64,000 nucleotides of DNA from Magnetospirillum gryphiswaldense MSR-1 v2 (GCF_000513295.1 NC_023065.1:2464501-2528500), one strand, 5' to 3'. Positions 37,555 to 48,020 are shown, counted from the stretch's first letter. Notes: generated by a model from the letters alone, not told the origin. A program made the numbers and translations.

Positions 37555-38841
37555 CTAGGCCACTTCGTCATCCCCTGGGGTGTTACCCCCGCCAACCCCA
37601 CGCGCCTCACTTTTCACAAGACGCAACGCATATGCTGATATAATCAAATTTCCAACGCCCGTAAAGATAAAAGGCGCAGGAGGGCCAATGTAATCAAATA
37701 AAAACCCACCAATCTGAACAAAAAAAATAATTCCCAGGCACCCAATAACATTAAATGCGCCGAGAACAGAACCGAGCAAGTCTTTTGGTGCATGATCAAC
37801 GGTTAGTATTTGCGGAGCAACAAAGCAACCAGCTTGCCCGGCCGAAACCAACAGAATAGGAAACACAATAAATCCGTCAAATGGATTGACCACAAATCCG
37901 AGCATTATAAATCCAAGGGCGGATAGCATCATCCCCAATAAAACGGCCTGAATGCGCCCGAAACGCTCGATAAACGAGCGCCAGACCGGAATCGAGAGCA
38001 TGACCACCGCCCCCATCAATCCGATCAACATGCCCGCCCTTGCAGCCGCCTCCGCCTGCCCGACCTTTACGAGGTCGGCGAAGTAGATGAACCACAGCAT
38101 GAGGAACAGTCCGACAAACACCATATCGCTTCGAGCGAACAATGAACTTGCAAAGGCCAGCCGCAGGCGCGGCTCCGCCTTCACCAGATCCCAAACGGCC
38201 CGCCAGGGGACAGAGGTCTCGACGGTGCGCGGAGCCACATCCACGAGAAATTTGCGCGCCAGCCAAGCACCGGCCACGGAAATGGCCGCAGTCAGCAACA
38301 TGGTCACCGTAATACCCGCATGGCCAGGGATCTGCATCAGGACCGCATAGACCAGCGTCACGCCGAACGCCATCATAAAGGCGGTATTGGACAGCAGCCG
38401 AGCCCGGTTGCTGTCGTCACTGAAATCACCGGCCAGGGCCGACAATTGCGGCCACACAGCACCGCTGCCCGCAGACATGATGACCCGCGAAACGTAGTAG
38501 ACCACCAGCGCCCCAATGGAGGCTCCGCCAACCCAGGGACTTAGCGGCGCGATCACAGCGCCGACCGCAGCGACGAGAAAGCCCGCCACGATGATCCGGA
38601 CCCGGCCAATGCGATCTGACAGGTAACCAAGATAGGCAAAGATGAAAAGATCAAGGACCTCGGTCACCACCTGCACATTGGCATTGACTGCCCCGGCAGT
38701 CTCGAAGGGGATATTAAGAACGTTTCGCAAAAAAAGCGGCTGAATAGCAACGACGAGAGTCATGAAAACCATGCACAACGCCGACAATAAATAAAGGGCG
38801 TTGCGCTGGTGCCCCTCAACTTCTGATCTGCCAGGTTCCAT
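37555..38841 (-). CDS. mamH: MamH, major facilitator superfamily transporter
   Basis: 428 residues from ATG 38841 (in-frame GTG 38850 is possible, with GGAGGTG before it). Twelve hydrophobic helices and the MFS loop 2-3 motif ([17 protein letters not shown]). MamH is the first gene of the mamAB operon and contributes to iron uptake for magnetite. Divergent from the DUF445 gene. Confidence 0.95.
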
Positions 38842-38872
38842 TCCCGTCACAATTCACCTCCAATTCGCACGG

Positions 38873-38903
38873 ACTATAGCAACGAATCGAGGTCGGTTGA
38901 CAA
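38873..38903 (-). promoter_or_regulatory. Candidate mamAB operon promoter (PmamH)
   Basis: On the minus strand TTGTCA (38903-38898) and TATAGT (38878-38873) are separated by 19 bp, about 30 bp before the mamH start, with GGAGGTG in between. The -35 box overlaps TTGACA on the plus strand (38897-38902), which could drive the divergent DUF445 gene. Motif match only; the known mamH promoter lies in this gap. Confidence 0.5.
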
Positions 38904-39029
38904 GCCATAAAAACTGGGTTCATACGAAGGAACCTCGCAATGTGGCGCACTTAGCGGCTAGCACATTTCGCGCATCTGCTCGAAACAAGACGTCACATCT
39001 TTGCGCCATCGCCTACCGATCAGGATGCC

Positions 39030-40277
39030 ATGCTCTCTTTCTTGGAAGATAAGGATAATCGAACGCAACAAGCCGGCCTCACGCGGATGCGGACTTATGC
39101 AACGACTTTGCTTGCCTTCGTCACTGCAATCTTTGCATTTGCAGTTTGGGGCTTGGAAACATGGCCATGGCTAGCGCCGGTCAAGGCCTTCGCCGAAGCC
39201 GCGCTGGTTGGCGGCGTTGCCGACTGGTTCGCGGTAACCGCCCTGTTTCGCCGTCCATTTGGACTTCCCATCCCCCATACCGCTGTCATTCCCCGAAATC
39301 ATGGCCGAATTGCCGCCGCCATCGGGCGGTTCGTCGCTGACAACCTTCTGGCGTCACAGGCTCTAGCCCAATGTCTGGAGGAATTAGACACCGCCGGCCG
39401 CCTGGGACGCTGGCTCGGCCAGCCCGACACGAGGCCGATGATCGCGGCACGCATCGCCGGGTCGCTCCCCCCCATCGTATATACGATTGGGGAAGAGCGG
39501 TGGCGTGACGCCATCGGCGGCGGGCTGCGCAAGGTGGTGGATACCGCCATTACCGGACCGCGCATGGCCCACATCCTCTCCTATATAGTCGGTCGGGGCT
39601 ATCATCACGCCATCATGGATTATCTGGTAACCGAGGCCCGGTCTTTCGTGGCCCAGAATCGCCCGTTCATTCACAAGAAAGTCGCAAAAGAATGCCCGGA
39701 ATGGCTCCCCCTATGGGTCGAGACCCAGATCGCGCAGGGGGTATCCCATGGCATTGACGGATCGCTGGCCGAATTAACCTCCCACGATCATCCCTGGCGG
39801 CGAAAATTCGAGATGTTCCTTCACGAAACCATTGACGGCATGGCCCATGCCCCTTTTTTCGCCCAACGGATCGAGGACGTGAAACGGCAGGTTCTCGGCG
39901 ACCCCGCCGTGGATGACTACCTCCAACAGATCGGAGCCAGTGCCTATGCCCACCTGATGGGCGGAGCCGAGACCGTGGAAACCGTAATTGAAGGCGCGCT
40001 GCGCGAAATCAGTCGGAGGCTGGAGCACGACCCCGCCATGCGGGCGAGCTTGAATCGCTGGCTGCGTGATGCCGCCGAGGCGCTGCTGGTCCCCCGGCGG
40101 GAACTGATCGGCTCGTTGATCACCGATCTGGTCATGCGCTGGCGAACCGCCGTGCTGATCGAAAAGCTGGAAAACCACGTGGGCAAGGACCTGCAATATA
40201 TCCGCATCAATGGCACGGTGGTCGGTGGCCTGGTCGGACTGGTCATTTACGCGGTTACGAGCCTGGTCCGGCATTAG
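39030..40277 (+). CDS. DUF445 (YjiN-like) membrane protein
   Basis: 415 residues from ATG 39030. DUF445 pattern: an N-terminal membrane helix, then ALVGGVADWFAVTALFRRPF with GLPIPHTAVIPRN, a long helical soluble part and a C-terminal membrane helix (INGTVVGGLVGLVIYAVTSL). Function unknown in general. Its divergent position to mamH, sharing a ~190-bp promoter gap, is conserved in related islands as far as I recall. Confidence 0.8.
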   Translation: MLSFLEDKDNRTQQAGLTRMRTYATTLLAFVTAIFAFAVWGLETWPWLAPVKAFAEAALVGGVADWFAVTALFRRPFGLPIPHTAVIPRNHGRIAAAIGRFVADNLLASQALAQCLEELDTAGRLGRWLGQPDTRPMIAARIAGSLPPIVYTIGEERWRDAIGGGLRKVVDTAITGPRMAHILSYIVGRGYHHAIMDYLVTEARSFVAQNRPFIHKKVAKECPEWLPLWVETQIAQGVSHGIDGSLAELTSHDHPWRRKFEMFLHETIDGMAHAPFFAQRIEDVKRQVLGDPAVDDYLQQIGASAYAHLMGGAETVETVIEGALREISRRLEHDPAMRASLNRWLRDAAEALLVPRRELIGSLITDLVMRWRTAVLIEKLENHVGKDLQYIRINGTVVGGLVGLVIYAVTSLVRH

Positions 40278-40313
40278 GAATGTGGAGGGCAGCGCGTTGT
40301 TTGTTAGCTAAGA

Positions 40314-41215
<902 letters not shown>

Positions 41216-41324
41216 CGATTCATTGAACTCAAGAACCTTCCGGACGGGTCTAAACAACGCGAAGGCAGAACTGTTCGGGAACATGGCCTTCATGCTGCCC
41301 GACATGCGCTCCACCTCCGACCGC

Positions 41325-41670
41325 TATCCCCCCGGAAGCCGCCATTTGTCGGGAACGTCCGCTGTAGCCCCCTTGTGCCAAATCCAGCCATCCTGCCTGC
41401 GGCCAGTGAGCCTGCCCCCCTGCCCCGTCGGCGTTGGGGCATGCACACATGTCGACCGTCCCCAATACAGGGGTGCGCCCAGCTTGGTGTGAGCGTTATC
41501 CGCACTAGTCCTGCCGGGATCGCTGCGCTTGCCCGGCAAATGTGGCGCCATCCGATCCCACTGATGATCCTTTAAGATCAAACGGACCCCGCTCATTCAA
41601 GCCTCCTTCTCGATAAGGAGTTTGAATCAGATTTTGGGGTCCGCGGGAATCCTGAATGTCAACGCCCTCT
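41325..41670 (-). pseudogene. Remnant of the IS5-type element found intact at 61.4 kb
   Basis: The 5' end (SGVRLILKDHQWDRMAPHLP, PGKRSDPGRT) and the left terminal repeat (GCGTTGACATTC at 41656-41670) match the element at 61403-62240. The remainder is replaced by unrelated sequence after about 40 codons. A degraded copy on the opposite strand. Confidence 0.7.
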
Positions 41671-41963
41671 AGCTTGCATACATTTTCTCCTTTACCTGCC
41701 CCATATGGAGGCGGTATGCATTTAGCCATAGGCTGGAGCATGGCGAATACTGGGTACTTCATGGTCGTCGCTGACAAGCGTCGTGCGTGAAAGCCTCTTA
41801 CACGATAATCATCAGGATGAGACTGAGCTTTTTGGCGGCGACTTGAACACTGATCGGCCCAATACAATCGGCAAATTGTGGTGCAAATTCACGAGCAGCT
41901 GGAAGTTGCCGACAAAATCTGCCAGCATATGAAAGTTAATTATCGCCGTTCCGGAGCTGGCCC

Positions 41964-42413
41964 ATGTTTGACTTCACCGATGATTTGTCGGTCGGGAACG
42001 AGGCTATCGATGCGGATCACCGCGCATTCTTCGAGGTGGCGCGGCTCATCCATGAATCTGTGCATGGAGGTAAACACGATTTGATCATCCTGAGCGCCCT
42101 CCTCATGCTGGATGAGTATGTTGAAGGGCACTTCTATCGCGAAGAGAAGGCGATGAAGGCTGTGGGATACCCACGGCTCGCCGGACATCGTCATCGCCAT
42201 CGGGTCTTCCGTGGACGCGTCAGGGCAATTGTCGAAGCCTATCGGGAAGGCACCATGTCGGTTGCCGACAACCTTTCGACACTCGTCGTGCAATGGCTCC
42301 GAAGCCACATCACGAATGACGATCTCCAATACAAGACTTGGATCACCCACTCATCCGTCGATTCCCGACCGCTGGTCTATCTTACCATGGAAGCGGAGCT
42401 TGCGCACCGATAA
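41964..42413 (+). CDS. Bacteriohemerythrin
   Basis: 149 residues from ATG 41964. The di-iron hemerythrin motifs are complete: AIDADHRAFF (first His), YVEGHFYREEKAM (His and Glu), RHRHRVF and WLRSHITNDD (last His and Asp). Single-domain hemerythrins bind O2 and may deliver or sense it. The next gene, 49 bp downstream, also contains a hemerythrin domain, so the two are probably co-transcribed. Confidence 0.9.
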   Translation: MFDFTDDLSVGNEAIDADHRAFFEVARLIHESVHGGKHDLIILSALLMLDEYVEGHFYREEKAMKAVGYPRLAGHRHRHRVFRGRVRAIVEAYREGTMSVADNLSTLVVQWLRSHITNDDLQYKTWITHSSVDSRPLVYLTMEAELAHR

Positions 42414-42461
42414 CACGGTTGTCTCGCCGCGTCCCATATCAGATGAACTGGGGGTTTACTG

Positions 42462-44039
42462 ATGATGGCGCGCCCGCCGTTACGCGGCCCAATTGATGTT
42501 CTGGTAGCGGTAGCGATGCCGGCGGTATGCAGACTTCTCGTCGGCCTAATTCGCGAGATGGGCATCAATGAAGTGACGGTCGTTGATTCGGTCGATTTCG
42601 CCACCCTGAAACTCCGTCATGCCAGCATAACCTTCAATCTGATTCTCTGCGACAGACTGGGCGGTGCGGGCCACCTCGACCTCTTGAAATTGGTACGCTG
42701 GGGCCGGCACGGTCTTGCTCCGTCGATCCCAGTTATCTGCGTCGGTGAGGAATGGACCGGTGACGAACTGCTTGCCAATCGTGACGCCGGGGCGACGGCG
42801 ACCTTAGCCTTGCCGCTCACGAAGCACACGCTGAAGGTGGCGGTTGAAACTGCGATTGCTGAGCGGCGTGAGTTCGTAGACACCCCCACATTCCGTGGCA
42901 TCGATCGCCGGCATAGCCGTATCAAGGGCTATAAGGGACCGTTCCGCAGGGCGACCGATGCCAACCGCGCCAAAGCCCACGGATCACAAGTTGGCCAGGG
43001 GAATGTTGGGCCAACTGAGCCACAAGAAATCTCCGCTTACGATGAAGAATTGAGCGTTCCTGTCAAACCGGATTTCGGCTGGTCGAAAGCGATCGAGACG
43101 GGAAGAAACGACATCGACAGCCAGCATCGCGGCATCATCGACATCATGAACGATCTAAACGAGGTCCCCGACACCGAGGATGGGGACGGCACCAAGGTTG
43201 AAAGGGCTCTTATCGCACTAAAGGACTACGTTAAGATACATTTTTCCCACGAAGAACAGTTGATGGATAGCTTTGATTATGACGACCGCAAGCGGCACAA
43301 GAAGCTTCACTCGGCGTTTGTAGCGAAAATTGAGACCCTAAAGGCGGGCAGCCTCACTTCGCCTGACGTCCGTCGCAAACTGCTTGGCATCGTCTACAAT
43401 TGGCTGATGTCGCACATCACCTGCGTCGATCGAATCATGATCGCCCAATTGAACGGCGAACAGGGTTCCTCGGGGATTGACCCCAATGAGAAGCAGACGA
43501 CCATCGTCATCGACGACGCCCTCATGATCGTCCGCGATATCCAAAAGCTGACCGTGAAATTGTCCGGAATGGACGATGGCCCCCGAAAGGTGGCCTTGTG
43601 CCGGCGGATCGCCGAAGAGACCGAGCGTCTGATTAATCTGATGGGGTTGGCCTGCGATCGCATCGAGATGTCTGGGTGCAGTACCTTTCACATACGTCGC
43701 CTCGGCGACATCCGAGCCGCCGTCAATTTCAACGCCGACTGCATGGCCCAAGACGCCGCCCGTAGCCTGATCCGCTATGGCAAGCGCATCATGTCCGGAT
43801 CCCATGGCGTTCCGCTCGGCGTCGGAGCCGTCCTGTCCAGAATGAAGGAACGGGTGCAACTCCTGATCCATGTCATCGGCGGCCACGACGCCATGAGTTT
43901 GGCGGCGAAAGCCGCCGTAACGGAGGCCATGGACATCGCAGATGCCGTTCACGCGCTGGAATCCAAGATGTCGGCGGGACTTACAGAAATCCATCTATTG
44001 GCAACAGCAAACTGCTACGACCAGACGGGGCGCGATTGA
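42462..44039 (+). CDS. Receiver-hemerythrin regulator with C-terminal helical domain
   Basis: 525 residues from ATG 42462. A receiver domain (~1-125) retains the phospho-acceptor position (FNLILCDRLGG). The basic linker RGIDRRHSRIKGYKGPFRR follows. A hemerythrin domain (~205-330) has DIDSQHRGI, HFSHEEQLM, RHKKLHSAF and WLMSHITCVD. The C-terminal domain (~345-515; AEETERLINLMGLACDRIEM) is shared with the proteins at 7007 and 58201. A stand-alone output of combined phosphorylation and O2/iron sensing is inferred. Part of this gene recurs at 20713-20803. Confidence 0.8.
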   Translation: MMARPPLRGPIDVLVAVAMPAVCRLLVGLIREMGINEVTVVDSVDFATLKLRHASITFNLILCDRLGGAGHLDLLKLVRWGRHGLAPSIPVICVGEEWTGDELLANRDAGATATLALPLTKHTLKVAVETAIAERREFVDTPTFRGIDRRHSRIKGYKGPFRRATDANRAKAHGSQVGQGNVGPTEPQEISAYDEELSVPVKPDFGWSKAIETGRNDIDSQHRGIIDIMNDLNEVPDTEDGDGTKVERALIALKDYVKIHFSHEEQLMDSFDYDDRKRHKKLHSAFVAKIETLKAGSLTSPDVRRKLLGIVYNWLMSHITCVDRIMIAQLNGEQGSSGIDPNEKQTTIVIDDALMIVRDIQKLTVKLSGMDDGPRKVALCRRIAEETERLINLMGLACDRIEMSGCSTFHIRRLGDIRAAVNFNADCMAQDAARSLIRYGKRIMSGSHGVPLGVGAVLSRMKERVQLLIHVIGGHDAMSLAAKAAVTEAMDIADAVHALESKMSAGLTEIHLLATANCYDQTGRD

Positions 44040-44042
44040 CCC

Positions 44043-44180
44043 ATGGCAAAAGACGACAACAAGATTGCCGCACTCGCCATGATCCAAGGGATCATCGACA
44101 GCGCGACCGAACTGGCGGCGGTGGCGAGTGTGCGCGCCGGAGAGAAAGTAGGCCATGGATCGGCGCCGTTGTGGTGCTGA
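44043..44180 (+). pseudogene. Truncated paralogue of the small Ala/Pro-rich protein at 17649
   Basis: 45 codons from ATG 44043, starting three bases after the regulator stop. The first ~25 residues (AKDDNKIAALAMIQGIIDSATE) match the start of the protein at 17649-17963. The frame then runs into the left end of an IS21 element and stops at 44180. The gene was cut by that insertion. Confidence 0.55.
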
Positions 44181-44243
44181 GGGCTGCGTAAAAGTCGGCC
44201 AGTGATATGCCCTTCGTTTCTGATGATGACGAAGGGCGGGAGC

Positions 44244-45113
44244 ATGAAGCCCGTGGATCTTTATCTGTTGGTGCGGCAGTCGGTCTTCGTTGAAGGCCGG
44301 TCCCGGCGAGAGACTGCGCGATTATTCGGCGTTGCGCGCAAGACGGTGGACAAGATGTGCGCTTTCTCGGTGCCGCCGGGGTATCGGCGGAAGGAGCCAG
44401 CCGCACGGCCGAAGCTGGACAGGTTCACCGGGATCATCGACCAAATTCTGGCCAATGATCCCAAGATGCCGGTGAAGCAGCGACACACGGCGAAGCGGAT
44501 CTTCGAGCGTCTCAAGGCCGAGCACGGGTTCACCGGCGGCTACACCATCATCAAAGAATATGTTGCCGAGCGGCGGTTTCGATCGAAGGAGATGTTCGTG
44601 CCGCTGTACCATCCACCCGGCCATGCGCAGGTGGATTTCGGCGAGGCGCTGTCCGTCATCGGCGGGGTGGAGTGCAAGATCCACTTCTTCTGCATGGACC
44701 TGCCGCACTCCGATGCGACCTTCGTAAAGGCGTATCCGGCGGAGACCACCGAGGCGTTTCTGGATGGTCACGTCGCCGCGTTCGACCGTTTCGGCGGCCT
44801 GCCGGTGTCGATCCTCTACAACAACACGACGCTGGCGGTGGCCAAGATTCTCGGCGACGGCAAGCGGAAGCGGACGAGGGCCTTCACCGAGTTGCAGTCC
44901 CACTACCTGTTCACGGATCGCTTCGGGCGCCCCGGCAAGGGCAATGACAAGGGCAAGGTCGAGGGGTTGGTCGGCTACGCCCGGCGCAACTGGATGGTGC
45001 CCAAGCCGGTGGCCGCTGATTTCGACGCGCTCAATGCCATGTTGCTGGCTCGCAGTCTGGAGCGCCATGGTGATGTGCTGCGGGGCCACCACCAGACCAT
45101 AGGTGAGCGGCTG
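44244..45113 (+). pseudogene. istA: IS21 IstA, copy 2, 3' truncated
   Basis: The natural N-terminus is present (MKPVDLYLLVRQSVFVEG, then HTH). Bases 44277-45113 match 2276-3112 with few differences. One of these changes the catalytic SILYDNT to SILYNNT (Asp to Asn at about 44818). After 45113 the frame passes into foreign sequence. The copy is dead by both truncation and active-site loss. Confidence 0.85.
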
Positions 45114-45114
45114 T

Positions 45115-45320
45115 GGCCCCGTCCTGTGCCTTGGGCCAACGGAATTCGCCATCTTCCAGCCGCCTGGCGACCAGCACCATGCCCGAGCCATCCCAGAAGA
45201 TCAGTTTCACCCGATCCGCCCGTTTCGCCAGGAACACATAAATCGCGCCCGAGAATGGATCGGCGCCCATGGCCTCGCGGACCAGGGCGGACAGCCCCTC
45301 GGCTCCGCACCCTGCTCGCA
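45115..45320 (-). pseudogene. TnpB fragment of another IS66-type element
   Basis: About 68 codons on the minus strand (GLSALVREAMGADPFSGAIY, FLAKRADRVKLIFWDGSG, LEDGEFRWPKAQDG) match IS66 Orf2 of a group distinct from the one at 6045. Both ends are cut. It is joined directly to IS21 on one side and to a MerR fragment on the other. Confidence 0.75.
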
Positions 45321-45512
45321 TTGGCGGCGCGACCAGATTTGCCTTGTGCCGATGCAGACCAGATGGTTGCCCGCCAACTCGGCGAGGTGGAACGGAAAAT
45401 CGCCGATCTCGTCCTGCTTCGACAGGAATTACGTAAGATGACCAATTGCTGCGGCGAGGTCGTCGCTGAATGCCAGATCATTGGATCAATCGCTGCGCCG
45501 CATGACTCCTGA
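45304..45512 (+). pseudogene. MerR-family regulator, C-terminal fragment
   Basis: About 65 codons ending at TGA 45512 (DLPCADADQMVARQLGEVER, KIADLVLLRQELRKMTNCC, VVAECQIIGSIA) resemble the dimerisation helix and metal-binding C-terminus of MerR/ZntR/CadR-type regulators, including paired Cys residues. The DNA-binding half is lost. A relic of a metal-response gene. Confidence 0.6.
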
Positions 45513-45550
45513 CGGAAATCCCTAAAAGCCGTCGGCCGAGAAAAACTTAA

Positions 45551-45579
45551 TTGACAATGATTTGCAATTGCGGTATATC
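45551..45579 (+). promoter_or_regulatory. Sigma-70-like promoter of the small Gly/Ala-rich gene
   Basis: TTGACA (45551-45556) and TATATC (45574-45579) are 17 bp apart, 43 bp before ATG 45622. The spacer contains GCAATTGC, a short palindrome that could be a Fur/Mur-type half-site. Sequence match only. Confidence 0.5.
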
Positions 45580-45621
45580 TGCGTTCGTGAGTTATTCTCA
45601 AAAACAGCCGATAGGTGTCCC

Positions 45622-45870
45622 ATGAGCCGTCAACCCACCGCGTTCACCTCCTCTGCGGGTTCTCGTACTATCGTTCGCTCCACCGTCGCCGGAGCTGGTA
45701 GCGCTGTCGCGGCGGGAACCGCCAAGGCTGCGGGTTTCCTGACCATGGGCAAGATGGCTGGCGTCGGGGTTGGCGCTTTGGCTGGCGGTCCGCTGGGTGC
45801 CGCCGTGGCTGTCGGCTTGATGGCGGGCTTAATTTTTGGCTCTGCCGCCGCCCGCCATCGCCGCAGCTAG
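45622..45870 (+). CDS. Small Gly/Ala-rich hydrophobic MAI protein
   Basis: 82 residues from ATG 45622. The second half is one or two Gly/Ala-rich membrane segments (MAGVGVGALAGGPLGAAVAV), followed by RHRRS. The style resembles MamC/MamD/Mms6-type magnetosome proteins, but I see no clear homologue. The stop TAG uses TA of the IS630 target and G of the IS; without the IS the same codon would be TAA, so the protein is unchanged by the insertion. Confidence 0.6.
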   Translation: MSRQPTAFTSSAGSRTIVRSTVAGAGSAVAAGTAKAAGFLTMGKMAGVGVGALAGGPLGAAVAVGLMAGLIFGSAAARHRRS

Positions 45871-46935
45871 AGCATTTTCACATCGAGCGTCCATATCCGT
45901 CGTGGGCGAAGAAATTGGCGCATTCCTCGGGCGGAAACAGGTCGATGAGTTTTCCGATCACGTCCCATAAGGTGTTGATGGTGCGGGCTTGCGCCTTTCG
46001 CAGCAGGCTCTTGAGCTTGGCGAAGGCGAGCTCGATGGGATTGAGGTCTGGGGAGTAGGGCGGCAGATACCGCAGGGTGGCCCCTCGGGCTTCGATGAGT
46101 TGCTTGACCCCTGCCACCTTGTGGGCGGGCAGATTGTCCATTACGACGATGTCGCCGGGCCGCAAGGTCGGAGCCAGGACCTGCTCGACATAGGCCAGGA
46201 AGATCGCGCCATTCATCGCCTTGTCGATGACGAAGGGGGCGGAGATTCCGTCATGCCGGAGCGCCCCGACGAAGGTGGTCATTTTCCAATGACCGTGCGG
46301 CACCGCAGCCAGCAGCCGCTGACCGCGCGGCGCCCGTCCGTAGCGCCGGGTCATGTTGGTCGATGCCCCGGTTTCATCAAGGAAGACCAAGCGGGTTGGG
46401 TCCAGCGCCGGCTGCTCGGCTCGCCAGGCGATGCGTCCTTCGGCTACGTCGGGACGTTCCTGCTCGGCAGCATGCGCACTCTTTTTTTCAGACTGAGGTC
46501 GAGCCGCTCAAGCGTGTTCCACAGGCCGCCGACGCTGATCGACACGCCCAATTCGGCCAGAACCCAGGCGCGCAACTCAGCCAGCGTGGCATCGGGCTCG
46601 ACCTTGATCTGCGCCTGCAACGCCTCAAGGTGAGCCGCCAGCTTCTGTCCTGGCCGCCCAGGCCGTGGCTTCACCGTCGTCTCGCCGGTGGCCCGGCGGC
46701 GGCCTTGGGCCTTGTAGATGTACGAAACGCTCACCCGGAACAGCGGCGCCACCTCGTAGGCGCTCATGCCGCTGTCCACAGCCGCCAAAACTCTATCGCG
46801 CAAGTCCTGAGAATAGGACTGCCCTGAGCGCCACGTCATCGCATCATCCTCGGGAGCGTTGTTACCGAAGATGTTGAATCACAAAATGACCTCAGGGGGA
46901 ATCCTCTACCGATTCCGCTCGGCGTGAAACCGCTC
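45870..46935 (-). mobile_element. IS630-family element, copy 2 (1066 bp)
   Basis: Same length, orientation and terminal repeats as 12427-13492, flanked by TA at 45868-45869 and 46936-46937. The transposase is again in two frames: 46839-46444 (HTH part) and 46390-45878 (DDE part with [10 protein letters not shown] and [12 protein letters not shown]). The translated parts show no difference from copy 1. The two copies form 1066-bp direct repeats around the entire mamAB operon. Confidence 0.9.
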
Positions 46936-46936
46936 T

Positions 46937-47800
46937 AATCTGCTATCAGCGGGTGAGGGCCAGTTGATCGAAAAACTGAAAAGCGAGGGCAACAATAGCT
47001 CCGCCGATATCTTCCAGACTACCGACGTGGCTCGTCTCAACCGTGCACGGGTCGAGGGGCTGCTGCTGCCAATATCGTCGCCGGTTCTTGACAATAGCGT
47101 CCCCACAAAGTACCGAGACCCCCAGGGCTATTGGTTCGGCCAGTCGGCTCGTGCGCGAGTGATCTTTTTCAGTAAGGACCGCGTCAAGCCCTCCGATCTT
47201 TCCACCTTCGATGACTTGGCCTCCCCGAAATGGAAGGGGCGCGTTTGCGTGTGCAGTTCGGCTTCTGCCTATAACCAATCGCTGCTGGCGGGAATGATTG
47301 CCGTTGATGGGGCGGAAGTTTCAGAAAAGTGGGCCAAGGGTGTAGTCGATAACATGGCCAGGAAGCCGCAAGGCGGCGACCGCGATCAGATTGCCGCCGT
47401 CGCATCGGGACAATGCGACATCGCCATTGCCAATACCTATTACTTTGCGGGAATGCTGACATCCGACAAGGCCGAGGAGCGCGACGCAGCGAACAAGGTC
47501 GCGCTGTTCTGGCCAGGGCAGCAGGGGCGTGGCACGCATATGAATATCTCGGGAGCGGGTGTCACCAAGTCCGCCAAGAACAAGGCAGAGGCGATCAAGC
47601 TGGTGGAGTTCCTCTCAGGGGCCGAAGCGCAGCAGTTTTACGCCGAGGCCAACAACGAGTTCCCCGTTCTTCCTGGGGCCAAGCGCTCGCAGCTCGTATC
47701 GTCCTGGGGAGATTTCAAGGAGGAGACGATCAACGTCGCCATGTTGGGAGAGAACAACGTCCAATCTATTCGTATCTTTGATCGGGTTGGCTGGGGGTAA
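46937..47800 (+). pseudogene. Ferric-iron ABC transporter binding protein (FbpA/FutA-like), N-terminally truncated
   Basis: The frame is open from the IS630 junction to TAA 47800 (~287 codons). Features of iron-binding periplasmic proteins: SSADIFQTTDVARLNRA, YRDPQGYWFGQSARARV, FDDLASPKWKGRVCV, a Tyr pair in CDIAIANTYYFAGML and GRGTHMNISGAGVTKSAKN. The signal peptide and first ~60 residues are missing, so the product cannot be exported. The truncation predates the IS, since the upstream gene's stop codon was already fused here. Confidence 0.8.
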
Positions 47801-48020
47801 TCTTCCAACGAAATTGTGCGCGCCCCGGATTGAACCTAAGGGGCATCGGAGCGCCCCACGCCGGCGCGGCGCCATCATGAATGCCCGTTCTTGGCACACA
47901 AGGGCCTCAGCGGACGTTCCCGCCGGATGGCCGCTGTCGGGGGCACAGCGGTCAGAGGCAGAGAGTGGGGCAGAGAGAGCACATCGGGGTGAATGACGAC
48001 AGTGTTCTTGTTCGGTTCTG

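Noticed and set aside
41216-41324. Plus-strand stretch with ELFGNMAFMLPDMRS
   Set aside because: May be another IS scrap between two IS5 remnants, but no family match could be supported.
41671-41963. Possible promoter (TTGAAC, TACAAT) or small gene before the hemerythrin
   Set aside because: The spacing of 14 bp is too short and no supported ORF is present; nothing else recognised in this stretch.
47818-48020. Possible gene between the iron-binding fragment and mamC
   Set aside because: No frame with start, ribosome site and plausible composition; only GC-rich short inverted repeats are seen.
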